Positions 1 through 6,429 of a stretch of 6,483 nt of DNA are shown piece by piece. Source of the DNA: an uncultured Eubacteriales bacterium. Its GTDB lineage: Bacteria > Bacillota > Clostridia > Oscillospirales > CAG-272. The stretch lies in NCBI GenBank assembly GCA_900554225.1, contig USGH01000158.1, positions 1 through 6,483 of the forward strand, given 5' to 3'. How positions within the stretch are numbered: position 1 is the stretch's first letter; each line of letters opens with the position of its first letter. A model generated the notes under the pieces. That model was not told the DNA's origin and made no database searches. It saw only the letters and a list, made by a program, of their open reading frames with translations. Position numbers and translations under genes: made by a program.

Positions 1-1349
1 TCGCCCCAGCCGCCGTATACGAAGCCGAAGTCGTAGATTCTGCCAGCCAGCGTGATGTCGATCATCTCGAGGGAATCCTCGTCGCGCGCGCCCTTGTACT
101 TGAGCGTGGTCTCGCAGTACGGCAGGGTGACGCTCTTCCAGCTCTCCGCGTTGAGGGCTTCGACGATCAGACCGACAAAGTCCGTGTCCTGCGCCGTGAT
201 GAGCACACCCTGGATGTCGTGGGAGCCGCCAACGCTGGTGTAGTAGCCCTGCTGCGTCTCGTCCCATTTCGGCATCGGGATGATCGCGTAGTCCAGCTCC
301 AGATCGCGCATACCCCACTGGGTCATCTCCAGATTGCCGTTGGCGATGAGGGTCTTTTCGCGCATGAAGGCGTTGAAGCCCGTGTTCCACTCGGTGTCCG
401 TCCAGACGTAGTCGTTTAATTTGATGTCGTAGAGCCATTCGACGATGGAGACGAGCTTTTCGTCATAGAAGGTGTCGTCGTATTCGCCGTCCGAGTTCTT
501 CGTCATGACCTTTTTGCCGAACGACCAGAGATACGTGTTCGCGTCCCCCTTGGAGTCGATGGCAAAGCCGTACTGGTCGCCCTCGTCCTTCTTGCCGTCG
601 CCGTTGACGTCCACGTAGGTTCCCTCGCAGATCCGGGTCAGCTCATCTCTGGTCCACTTGCCGCTGCGCACCGTCTCGTAGATGTTCGGCAGCTCGTAGG
701 TCTCGGCGAGGTCCTTGTTGTACACGAGACAGACCGCCTTGCCGACCGCGGACAGGTCGAAGTCGCCGATGGCGAGGTAGGTCTTGCCGTGATATGCGAG
801 GTCCTCTGTGCAGCTCTTCGACCACCACGGCTTGGAGAAATCGACGTAGGACAGATCGTTCACGGGCTGGTAGATGCCGCTTGCGATGTTTTTGCCCATT
901 TCGATCACGTGGGAGGCGACCATCTGATACGTATCCTCCCCGGCGGTCACCGCATTGTTGCACAGGGTCGTGATCGCATGATAATCGCCGCCCTCGATGA
1001 AGCGCAGATCGACCCCGAAACGGTCGGCGACGCGCAGATTCCGGTTGTAGAGGGAGTCGCCCATCACGTCTCCGGTCAGCTCCTCCGCGTAGATGAAGCC
1101 GATGGTGGAATCATAGCCGAGCACGGTAAAGGCAACGCCGCCGAAATCCTTCTCCGGCAGTCCGTCCGGGTAGTCGGCGCGTGTTGTCTCCGTTTCGCCG
1201 TCCGTATCGGTCGCGGCGCCGCTGTTTTCCGATTCCGCGCTGACACGGCCGGTCTCCGGGGTATCTCCGCCGTTTCCGCAGGACGCGAGCGGGAGGAGCA
1301 TGGCGATGAGCAAGAGGAGTGTGGTGAGCTTTTGGGTTCGCTTTTTCAT
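1..1349 (-). CDS. Extracellular solute-binding lipoprotein of a sugar-type ABC transporter (copy 1, 3' end cut by window edge)
   Basis: Likely captures a carbohydrate outside the membrane and delivers it to an ABC permease. The 449 visible residues start with a lipoprotein signal: MKKR, a hydrophobic run (about 8-20) and the lipobox LASC with Cys24 as the lipidation site. A Gly/Thr/Glu/Asp-rich linker follows to about residue 60. The rest resembles family 1 (MalE-like) binding proteins: YNKDL near 210, an EF-hand-like loop DVNGDGKKDEGDQYG at 247-261, and aromatic pairs such as PWWS near 174-177. It aligns almost without gaps to the 494-residue neighbour at 1496-2980, so about 45 C-terminal residues lie off the left edge. 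AGAAAGG ends 8 nt before the ATG and supports this start. The ligand cannot be read from the sequence, and no permease is visible. Family call firm; sugar specificity inferred from the adjacent GH13 gene. Confidence 0.9.
   Translation of the reverse strand, partial: MKKRTQKLTTLLLLIAMLLPLASCGNGGDTPETGRVSAESENSGAATDTDGETETTRADYPDGLPEKDFGGVAFTVLGYDSTIGFIYAEELTGDVMGDSLYNRNLRVADRFGVDLRFIEGGDYHAITTLCNNAVTAGEDTYQMVASHVIEMGKNIASGIYQPVNDLSYVDFSKPWWSKSCTEDLAYHGKTYLAIGDFDLSAVGKAVCLVYNKDLAETYELPNIYETVRSGKWTRDELTRICEGTYVDVNGDGKKDEGDQYGFAIDSKGDANTYLWSFGKKVMTKNSDGEYDDTFYDEKLVSIVEWLYDIKLNDYVWTDTEWNTGFNAFMREKTLIANGNLEMTQWGMRDLELDYAIIPMPKWDETQQGYYTSVGGSHDIQGVLITAQDTDFVGLIVEALNAESWKSVTLPYCETTLKYKGARDEDSLEMIDITLAGRIYDFGFVYGGWG
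1255..1349 (-). repeat. Duplicated 5' end of the lipoprotein gene, copy 1
   Basis: Bases 1255-1310 are identical to 2886-2941 (56 bp), and the alignment continues at a constant offset of 1631 to the start codon with a few substitutions. It encodes the signal peptide, lipobox and start of the linker. The two genes differ much more in their middle parts. Confidence 0.9.
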
Positions 1350-1495
1350 CTGGATTGCCTTTCTGTTTCTGATTTGGTAAATTATGTTCAATACTGAGGT
1401 GTGCAGCTGTGTCGTCCGGACGCGGGGCAGACCGGGGGCAGCCATTATTTCAGGTTTGCCCCCGGAGCGCGTGCGCATTTGCGTTTTCCGCGTGC
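1350..1495. other. 146-nt spacer between the two lipoprotein genes
   Basis: No ORF of its own. It holds a GC-rich hairpin (1432-1465), a 10-bp perfect palindrome CGTCCGGACG (1413-1422) and, next to the downstream gene, the Shine-Dalgarno AGAAAGG. Read on the minus strand there is a CATAAT about 20 nt upstream of that Shine-Dalgarno, but I see no matching -35 box, so a separate promoter is not supported. Confidence 0.6.
1432..1465 (-). other. Intergenic GC-rich hairpin without a U-tract
   Basis: CCGGGGGCA and TGCCCCCGG form a perfect 9-bp stem around a 16-nt loop (1441-1456), starting about 30 nt after the stop codon of the upstream lipoprotein gene. No run of T follows on the minus strand, so it does not look like a classic intrinsic terminator. 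It could protect the upstream mRNA from 3' exonucleases or reduce expression of the second copy; both roles are inferred. Confidence 0.6.
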
Positions 1496-2980
1496 TTAAC
1501 CCTGCGTGAATTCGTCAAAGGCGGCGAATACCTTGTCCATGTAGCTGTTCCACTCCGCCTTCTTCTTTTCGTAGTAGGAGGTGATGTCCGTGGAGTTCTC
1601 GTCGTTGATGCAGTACTGGAACCAGAATGCCGCGCCCCAGCCGCCGTAGACGTAGCCGAAGTCGAAGCGGCGTCCGTTCATGAGGATGTCGAGCATTTCG
1701 ATGGAATCCTCGTCACGCGCGCCCTTGTACTTGAGACAGCTGTCATAATACGTCGGACGGACTGTTTTCCAGCTCTCGGCGTTCAGCGCTTCCATGACGA
1801 AGCCGACCATATCCTTGTCCTGTACCGTCGTCAGCACGCCCGCGATGGAGTGCGAGCCCTCGACGTAGGTGTAATAATCCTTCTGTGCTTCGTCCCACTT
1901 CGGCAGCGGCAGGATCGCGTAATCGGATTCCATTTGCCGCATATCCCACTGTGTTTTGGCGACGTAGCCGTTTGCGATGAGGGTCTTGTCCTTCAGAAAC
2001 TGACGGTAGCCGGTGTGCCATTCGCCGTCCGTGAAGGTGTAATCGTGGTTGTTCTTGATGTCGTAGCACCATTCCACGATGGAGACGAGCTTTTCGTCGT
2101 AGTACACATCCTTGTAGGTTCCGTCGGACTGCTGTTCAAAGAGCCGCTTGCCGAACGCCCAGAGCAGACCGTTGAAGTCGCCCTTGGAGTCCACGGCAAA
2201 GCCGTACTGGTCGCCGTTGTCCTTCTGTCCGTCGCCGTTGACGTCCACGTAGGTGCCTTCACACAGCTCGTTCACCTTGTCCTTTGTCCACTGTCCGGCG
2301 CGCACCGTGTCGTAGATATTCGGCAGCCCGTAGGATTCCGCGAGATCCTTGTTGTAGAACATACATTTCGTCTGCGAGAGACCGGACATATCGAAGTCGC
2401 CCATCGCGAGGAAGGTCTTGCCGCGGTAGGTCAGGTCGGTCAGGTTGCTCGCGGACCACCACGGCTGCCGGAGATCGATGTACGGCAGGTCGCTGATCGG
2501 CTGGAAGATGTTGTTCGTGACCGCCATGCCCATATAGATGACGTAGGACACAACGGCGGTGTATTCGTCCTCACCCGCCTGCACCGAGGCCTTTGCCGTG
2601 TCGATGGTGGTCTGCGCGTCCGCGGTTTCCGACAGCGCGATCTTGGCGTTGAAGCGGTCGCCGACCTTGACGTCGCGGTTGTAGAGCGCGTCGTTCAGCG
2701 CCTCGCCGTTCATCTCATCGGCGTGGAAGAATACGGACATTCCCTCGCCGAGCACGGTGTAGGTTTTTCCGCCGAAATCCATCTCCGGCAGACCGTCCGG
2801 GTAGTCGGCGCGTGTCGTTTCCGTCTCGCCATCCGTATCGGCGGTATCCGCGGTGGGGGTGGATTCCGCGTTGACACGGCCGGTTTCCGGGGTATCTCCG
2901 CCGTTTCCGCAGGACGCGAGCGGGAGGAGCATGGCGATGAGGAGCAAAATGGTGGTGAGCTTTTGGGTTCGCTTTTTCAT
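1496..2980 (-). CDS. Extracellular solute-binding lipoprotein of a sugar-type ABC transporter (copy 2, complete)
   Basis: Complete paralogue, 494 residues, usual for a family 1 sugar-binding protein. Order: signal peptide MKKRTQKLTT plus hydrophobic core (about 10-21), lipobox LASC with Cys24, a Thr/Asp/Glu-rich linker to about 60, then the two-lobe binding domain. Visible landmarks are PWWS (173-176), YNKDL (209-213), an EF-hand-like loop DVNGDGQKDNGDQYG (246-260) whose Asp/Asn spacing suits calcium binding, KWDEAQ (361-366) and GGWG (446-449). The frame stays open upstream, but I chose the ATG at 2980: AGAAAGG ends 8 nt before it, the neighbour starts the same way, and a longer form would bury the signal peptide. 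It lies 49 nt after the GH13 gene. Expected to sit on the outer face of the membrane and feed an ABC importer not seen here. Exact sugar unknown. Confidence 0.93.
   Translation of the reverse strand: MKKRTQKLTTILLLIAMLLPLASCGNGGDTPETGRVNAESTPTADTADTDGETETTRADYPDGLPEMDFGGKTYTVLGEGMSVFFHADEMNGEALNDALYNRDVKVGDRFNAKIALSETADAQTTIDTAKASVQAGEDEYTAVVSYVIYMGMAVTNNIFQPISDLPYIDLRQPWWSASNLTDLTYRGKTFLAMGDFDMSGLSQTKCMFYNKDLAESYGLPNIYDTVRAGQWTKDKVNELCEGTYVDVNGDGQKDNGDQYGFAVDSKGDFNGLLWAFGKRLFEQQSDGTYKDVYYDEKLVSIVEWCYDIKNNHDYTFTDGEWHTGYRQFLKDKTLIANGYVAKTQWDMRQMESDYAILPLPKWDEAQKDYYTYVEGSHSIAGVLTTVQDKDMVGFVMEALNAESWKTVRPTYYDSCLKYKGARDEDSIEMLDILMNGRRFDFGYVYGGWGAAFWFQYCINDENSTDITSYYEKKKAEWNSYMDKVFAAFDEFTQG
2886..2980 (-). 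repeat. Duplicated 5' end of the lipoprotein gene, copy 2
   Basis: Partner of 1255-1349. The first 56 bp (2886-2941) match exactly and the remainder to the ATG differs at a few positions. The leader sequences before the two ATGs are also similar, including the shared Shine-Dalgarno. Confidence 0.9.
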
Positions 2981-3001
2981 TTGGGTTGCCTTTCTGTTAC
3001 T

Positions 3002-3015
3002 TGGTTTATATACCA
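3002..3015. promoter_or_regulatory. Possible operator: near-palindrome between GH13 and lipoprotein genes
   Basis: TGGTTTATATACCA is a 14-bp palindrome apart from one mismatched symmetric pair, AT-rich in the centre, in the 49-nt gap just upstream of a binding-protein gene. Its size and place would suit a sugar-responsive repressor site, or the TATATA could be a -10 box, though I see no good -35. Only one copy is visible. Confidence 0.25.
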
Positions 3016-3029
3016 TGTGGGACAGAGTC

Positions 3030-4886
3030 TCACAGTGGGTTTTCTTCCATAAAATAGATGCCCATCCGTTCCCTGGCAAGCGGGACGCGCATTTCCGGGA
3101 ACGCCGCGCTGTCTCCGTCGTACAGGACCTGATTCGTCGTGAGGTCCGTCACCGTGATCTGCCCTGTGAACAGGCGCGGGATCTGTGCCGTATATACGCC
3201 GTCCTCCGTCGCCGGGACTACGAGTACCGCGCGGCCGTCGCCCCGTCTGGCGTATCCGGTGAGCTGCGGTACGGAATCCTTGGTCACCGGGATCCGCTCG
3301 ATATTCGCGTCGCGGTGGTTTTCCGGGAAATATGCAAAAATATCCGGGAACATCCGCCGGAGCCGGAGCATCTGCTTCACATCCTCATAGAAGATCCGGT
3401 TTTCCGCACGATCGAGCAGCTCCCAGCGGATCTTCGAGAAGTAGATCACCCCGCCTGTCTCATCCATGCCGAATTCATCGCCGCAGAACCAGACCGGGAT
3501 AAACGGTGCCAGAATCGCCTGATAGCCGATCACAAGCCGGTTGCCGCGCACGAGCCGACTCTGGTAGTCGTGATTTGTGACCGTGTGCGTATAATACCGT
3601 GCCGTGCCGCGCGTTGCGGGATCGGTTTGTGCCGGAGCCGAGCCGATGGCATAGCCGGTTTTCACGCTGTCCACGATGTCGATCCCGGAGAGATACGGCG
3701 CGATCGGCTCTCTGTACTGGGTGCCGCGATCTCTTGCGGTATAATCGAGTACGCCGTCCTGTTCGAGATCGAATACGCCGCCCCGGTCGCAGTTGTCCTC
3801 CGCGATGATGGCGATCTTCCGCCCTGCGGCATACATTCTCCGACGCACCTCGCCCCACACATCGTAGCCGCCGTAGTTGGGTTCGCAGTCGCAGCGATAG
3901 CCGTCCGCGTGCGTATAGATGAGGTTTTCGACCGCCTTATCGATGAACCACGTGCGAAATTCCTCGTTTTTCCAGTTGAAGGCACGACCGCCCCATGCTT
4001 CCCCCTCAAACCAGTCCGGGTGTCCTGCACAGAGGGGAGAGCCCTTCATCACGCCCCATGAGATCACATCGAGGAAGATACGCACCTGTCTGCCGTGGGC
4101 ATAATCGACGAATTTGCGAACCACGCTCCAGCCGTCGGATGGATCCGCACAGCCGGTGTAGGCGGAATCGATGGTGTGCAGCCCGCGGTTGCCATAGCCG
4201 TTGCCCACCTTGTCACGGTTGTAGATCGGACAGAGCCAGATGGCGTTTACACCGGTCTGCGCGTAGAAATCGACCAGAGCCGCGGCAGTGGCAAACGAGC
4301 CGTCTCTTGCGGCGGTATCGAGATGGACCTCCGCCATGACCATATCGGAGAGAAAATCGGGTGTGGTGATTCCGTCCATGCCGGCTCCGGCGGAGAGCAG
4401 CTCCACATTGCGGTCGGAGTGGATCACGGGGAGAATGCGCGCGTTGTCGATCTGGTTTTCTCGGTAATTTTTGGCATAGGCGAAGGAGGAAACGACAAGC
4501 GGGATCCGTCCGGTGCTCTCTCCCACAGCGGTGCCGAGCCGTCCGAGCAGGTAGCACAGTCCCTCGCGAATCGCAGGCAGAGAGCCGCCCTCGACGAGCA
4601 TTTCATGAATCGGCAGAGAAACGGACACCGTGTACGCCATTTCGTCCATTTTCGCCGCGATCGCGCCCCAATTTTCCTTCGCGTCGGCAGCCGCGGCAGG
4701 GGCATCCGTGGAGCCGTCCCGCAGCAATACGCGCAGCTTCCAGCCGTCCGGCAGCGCATCCCGCATTTCCACAGCGAAGGTATCCGTCAGCATGTTGTAC
4801 AGCCGTGTGCGATCCTCCGGCGGCAGGCACGGTGTTTCCATGGCAAGCTCCGTGACAACCGCAGTTTTCATGTGCTTTGTAATCAT
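3030..4886 (-). CDS. GH13 alpha-amylase-family glycoside hydrolase, cytoplasmic
   Basis: A 618-residue enzyme expected to hydrolyse or transfer alpha-glucosidic bonds by the retaining GH13 mechanism. The (beta/alpha)8 barrel starts near residue 180. GVNAIWLCPIYN (about 212-223) is the usual early barrel strand. Region I is IFLDVISWG (Asp273), region II GYRCDCEP with nucleophile Asp333, region III AIIAEDNC with acid/base Glu363, and region IV TVTNHD with Asp440, so the catalytic triad is intact. Region I has WG where GH13 enzymes usually have NH. About 100 C-terminal residues look like the beta-sandwich domain C. The first 180 or so residues match no carbohydrate-binding module I recognise. 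There is no signal peptide, so it should act on imported oligosaccharides, in line with the two binding lipoproteins downstream. Start chosen at 4886 (MITKH): GAGGT is 6 nt upstream. An ATG two codons earlier abuts that GAGGT. Exact substrate unknown. Confidence 0.88.
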   Translation of the reverse strand: MITKHMKTAVVTELAMETPCLPPEDRTRLYNMLTDTFAVEMRDALPDGWKLRVLLRDGSTDAPAAAADAKENWGAIAAKMDEMAYTVSVSLPIHEMLVEGGSLPAIREGLCYLLGRLGTAVGESTGRIPLVVSSFAYAKNYRENQIDNARILPVIHSDRNVELLSAGAGMDGITTPDFLSDMVMAEVHLDTAARDGSFATAAALVDFYAQTGVNAIWLCPIYNRDKVGNGYGNRGLHTIDSAYTGCADPSDGWSVVRKFVDYAHGRQVRIFLDVISWGVMKGSPLCAGHPDWFEGEAWGGRAFNWKNEEFRTWFIDKAVENLIYTHADGYRCDCEPNYGGYDVWGEVRRRMYAAGRKIAIIAEDNCDRGGVFDLEQDGVLDYTARDRGTQYREPIAPYLSGIDIVDSVKTGYAIGSAPAQTDPATRGTARYYTHTVTNHDYQSRLVRGNRLVIGYQAILAPFIPVWFCGDEFGMDETGGVIYFSKIRWELLDRAENRIFYEDVKQMLRLRRMFPDIFAYFPENHRDANIERIPVTKDSVPQLTGYARRGDGRAVLVVPATEDGVYTAQIPRLFTGQITVTDLTTNQVLYDGDSAAFPEMRVPLARERMGIYFMEENPL

Positions 4887-4892
4887 AGACAT

Positions 4893-4897
4893 ACCTC
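4893..4897 (-). promoter_or_regulatory. Ribosome binding site of the GH13 gene, deciding its start
   Basis: Minus-strand GAGGT directly touches the ATG at 4892 (spacing 0), which is too close, but stands 6 nt before the ATG at 4886. Initiation at 4886 is therefore favoured; the difference is two residues. Confidence 0.65.
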
Positions 4898-4976
4898 ATA
4901 TTTGAATTGGTAGAAAAAAGTCGAATGGTGGAAGGATAGACATAAAAAACAAGCTTGGGTCAGCGCATTCTCGCGT
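4893..4976. other. Spacer between mreB and the GH13 gene
   Basis: On the minus strand, the mreB stop is followed by CAAGCTTG and a run of six T (4945-4950), then a pyrimidine-rich stretch. I find only 3-bp stems before the T-run, so an efficient intrinsic terminator is doubtful. No convincing -35/-10 pair is visible, so GH13 expression may depend on read-through from mreB. Confidence 0.45.
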
Positions 4977-5987
4977 TTACCCCATCCGGGAGATGTTGAC
5001 CGCGTCCTCCGGGAGACGGCTGAGCATCTCAAGGGAGCGTCCGGTTCCCAGAGCCACGCAGGACACCGCCTTATCCGCGACTCTGGTGCGCACGCCGGTG
5101 GCGTAGGTGATGAGACGGTCCAGTCCGTAGAGGAGGGAGCCGCCCCCGGTCATGACGATGCCGTTTTGCAGAATGTCACCGATGAGCTCCGGCGGGGTCC
5201 GTTCGATAACGGAACAGACCGCCTCGACGATCGCCGTGATCGGTTCCTCCAGCGCGTCCGGGATCTCCGCCGACGTGATCCGTACCATGCGCGGCAGTCC
5301 CTGTACGAGGCAGCGACCCTTGACGTCAATGGTCCGTATCTCCTCTCTGGGCCACGCGCAGCCGATCTTGATCTTGATTTCCTCCGCGGTTCGTTCGCCG
5401 ATCAGAACGTTGTGCTTGCGCCGGACATAGCGGATGATCGCCTCATCGAATTTGTCCCCGGCGACCTTGATCGATTCGGACACGACCACGCCGCCGAGCG
5501 AGATGACCGCAATGTCCGAGGTTCCGCCGCCAATGTCGAGGACCATGTGTCCTCGGGGTGCGGATATGTTGATCCCGGCACCGATGGCGGCAGCGACCGG
5601 CTCCTCAATGAGGTAGGTCCGTTTCGCGCCCGCCTGGGTAGCCGCGTCTACTACGGCGCGTTCCTCCACCTCCGTAATGCCGCTTGGCACGCAGATGATG
5701 ACGCGCGGCTTGAAGATGACGGTGCCGCAGGATTTTTTGATAAAGTGCTGGATCATTTTTTGTGTGATGTCGTACTGCGTAATGACGCCATCGCGCAGCG
5801 GACGGATTGCCGTGATGTTTCCGGGAGTGCGCCCCAGCATCATTTGCGCCTCCCTGCCGAATTTCAGTATTTTGCCTGTATTTTTATCGATAGCGACGAC
5901 CGACGGCTCCTTGATGACGATCCCCCGTCCTTTTACGTAGACGAGGACCGTAGCGGTGCCCAGATCGATGCCAATGTCCTTGCTCAT
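4977..5987 (-). CDS. mreB: Rod shape-determining protein, MreB/Mbl family actin homologue
   Basis: Bacterial actin that polymerises on the inner face of the membrane and guides lateral peptidoglycan synthesis. The length, 336 residues, is typical of MreB/Mbl. Actin-fold nucleotide motifs are all present: phosphate-1 DIGIDLGTATVLVYVKG (4-20), the connecting segment EEPVAAAIGAG (128-138), phosphate-2 VLDIGGGTSDIAVIS (149-163) and the adenosine motif MTGGGSLLYGLD (279-290). Family landmarks are GRTPGNITAIRPL (52-64), AGDKFD (176-181), IGERTAEEIK (196-205) and ERTPPEL (262-268). mreC and mreD, its common downstream partners, are absent; an alpha-amylase-family gene follows instead, so this may be an Mbl/MreBH-type paralogue rather than the main mreB. 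The only start in frame is the ATG at 5987. Its Shine-Dalgarno is poor: CAGG touches the ATG and AAAGG is about 20 nt away. A promoter lies about 95 nt upstream. Confidence 0.96.
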   Translation of the reverse strand: MSKDIGIDLGTATVLVYVKGRGIVIKEPSVVAIDKNTGKILKFGREAQMMLGRTPGNITAIRPLRDGVITQYDITQKMIQHFIKKSCGTVIFKPRVIICVPSGITEVEERAVVDAATQAGAKRTYLIEEPVAAAIGAGINISAPRGHMVLDIGGGTSDIAVISLGGVVVSESIKVAGDKFDEAIIRYVRRKHNVLIGERTAEEIKIKIGCAWPREEIRTIDVKGRCLVQGLPRMVRITSAEIPDALEEPITAIVEAVCSVIERTPPELIGDILQNGIVMTGGGSLLYGLDRLITYATGVRTRVADKAVSCVALGTGRSLEMLSRLPEDAVNISRMG

Positions 5988-6081
5988 CCTGTACGTTACC
6001 CGAACCTTTCCTGCCCGTGCGCGGCAAATGAAACCACGCGGCAGTCGTGCGTTGTGGTGCAGCGAAAAATATTCATCTTCT

Positions 6082-6110
6082 ATTATACATCATTAAAATG
6101 CAATTTGCAA
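6082..6110 (-). promoter_or_regulatory. Sigma-A-type promoter for mreB
   Basis: On the minus strand, -35 TTGCAA (6105-6110, four of six consensus bases) and -10 TATAAT (6082-6087, six of six) are separated by exactly 17 nt in an AT-rich stretch. Transcription should start near 6075 and give a leader of about 88 nt before the mreB ATG. It is the best promoter in the window and could drive the whole minus-strand gene set. Confidence 0.75.
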
Positions 6111-6138
6111 CGATTTTTGCTGAATTTATTTGCATTCT

Positions 6139-6271
6139 CCGGGACTTGTCCCGGCGCCTGATCGAACTTGTTCGGACACCGAACTTGTTCGGTAGTTTGA
6201 CTTGCAGTCGGCGTATGTTCCGCGCGGCAGGTATGAGGATGCCGTGGCATCCAGTACCGAGCCGTGCGGCT
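6139..6271. repeat. Cluster of short perfect palindromes
   Basis: Five inverted repeats with a 2-nt centre follow one another: CCGGGACTTGTCCCGG (6139-6154, 7-bp arms), CGAACTTGTTCG (6163-6174, 5-bp arms), ACCGAACTTGTTCGGT (6178-6193, 7-bp arms), GGATGCCGTGGCATCC (6237-6252, 7-bp arms) and AGCCGTGCGGCT (6260-6271, 5-bp arms). CCGCGCGG (6220-6227) is another palindrome in between. The first three share the centre ACTTGT, and their arms differ in a paired way (GGGAC/GTCCC versus CGAAC/GTTCG). As plus-strand RNA they would form CUUG tetraloop hairpins; as DNA they could be dimer-binding sites. Function unknown. Confidence 0.8.
6195..6219. repeat. 25-bp direct repeat, copy A
   Basis: Begins GTTTGACTTGCAGTC and ends TATGTT; 23 of 25 bases match copy B at 6297-6321. 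GACT-TGC-AGTC inside it is a small inverted repeat. A third, shorter match (GTTTGACTTG) lies at 6347-6356. Confidence 0.85.
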
Positions 6272-6296
6272 TTGGCTAAACTTGCGGTTTTGGCTT

Positions 6297-6321
6297 GTTT
6301 GACTTGCAGTCTGCTTATGTT
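6297..6321. repeat. 25-bp direct repeat, copy B
   Basis: Same orientation as copy A, 102 bp further on, with two G-to-T differences. Both copies belong to a stretch in which ACTTG occurs seven times (6144, 6166, 6183, 6200, 6280, 6302, 6352). Confidence 0.85.
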
Positions 6322-6379
6322 GTTTGTATTTTTATAAGGTAACTGCGTTTGACTTGGATTGTTTTTTTTGGCTTCTTCA

Positions 6380-6395
6380 ATGAGGAATACCTCAT
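6380..6395. repeat. Short hairpin ATGAGG-AATA-CCTCAT
   Basis: Perfect 6-bp arms around a 4-nt loop. A T8 tract (6362-6369) lies on its 5' side in the plus sense, which is an A-run after the hairpin on the minus strand, so it is not a terminator in either direction. Confidence 0.55.
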
Positions 6396-6429
6396 CGCTC
6401 CTGTAGATTTTATTGTTGCCTTGCGGCGC

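Noticed and set aside
1409..3052. 547-codon plus-strand open frame opposite the complete lipoprotein gene
   Set aside because: It is antisense to a clear lipoprotein gene and arises from GC-rich third positions. The translation shows no known family and the opposite strand has the signal peptide, lipobox and binding-protein motifs.
2981..3079. Extra 33 N-terminal residues on the complete lipoprotein
   Set aside because: The upstream extension overlaps the end of the GH13 gene and would hide the signal peptide. The Shine-Dalgarno and the matching start in the paralogue point to the ATG at 2980.
2853..4061. 402-codon plus-strand open frame across the GH13 and lipoprotein genes
   Set aside because: Spans two real genes and their gap on the opposite strand, with no ribosome site and no family features.
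5166..6161. 331-codon plus-strand open frame opposite mreB
   Set aside because: Shadow of the conserved mreB reading frame, rich in Arg/Asp as expected for an antisense translation.
6297..6340. Possible plus-strand promoter (TTGACT with TATAAG)
   Set aside because: The spacing between the two boxes is about 28 nt, far from 16-18, and the other TTGACT copies have no -10 box at the right distance.
6130..6360. CRISPR array
   Set aside because: Only two 25-bp copies plus one fragment, with unequal spacing and no cas genes; the palindromes differ in sequence from each other.
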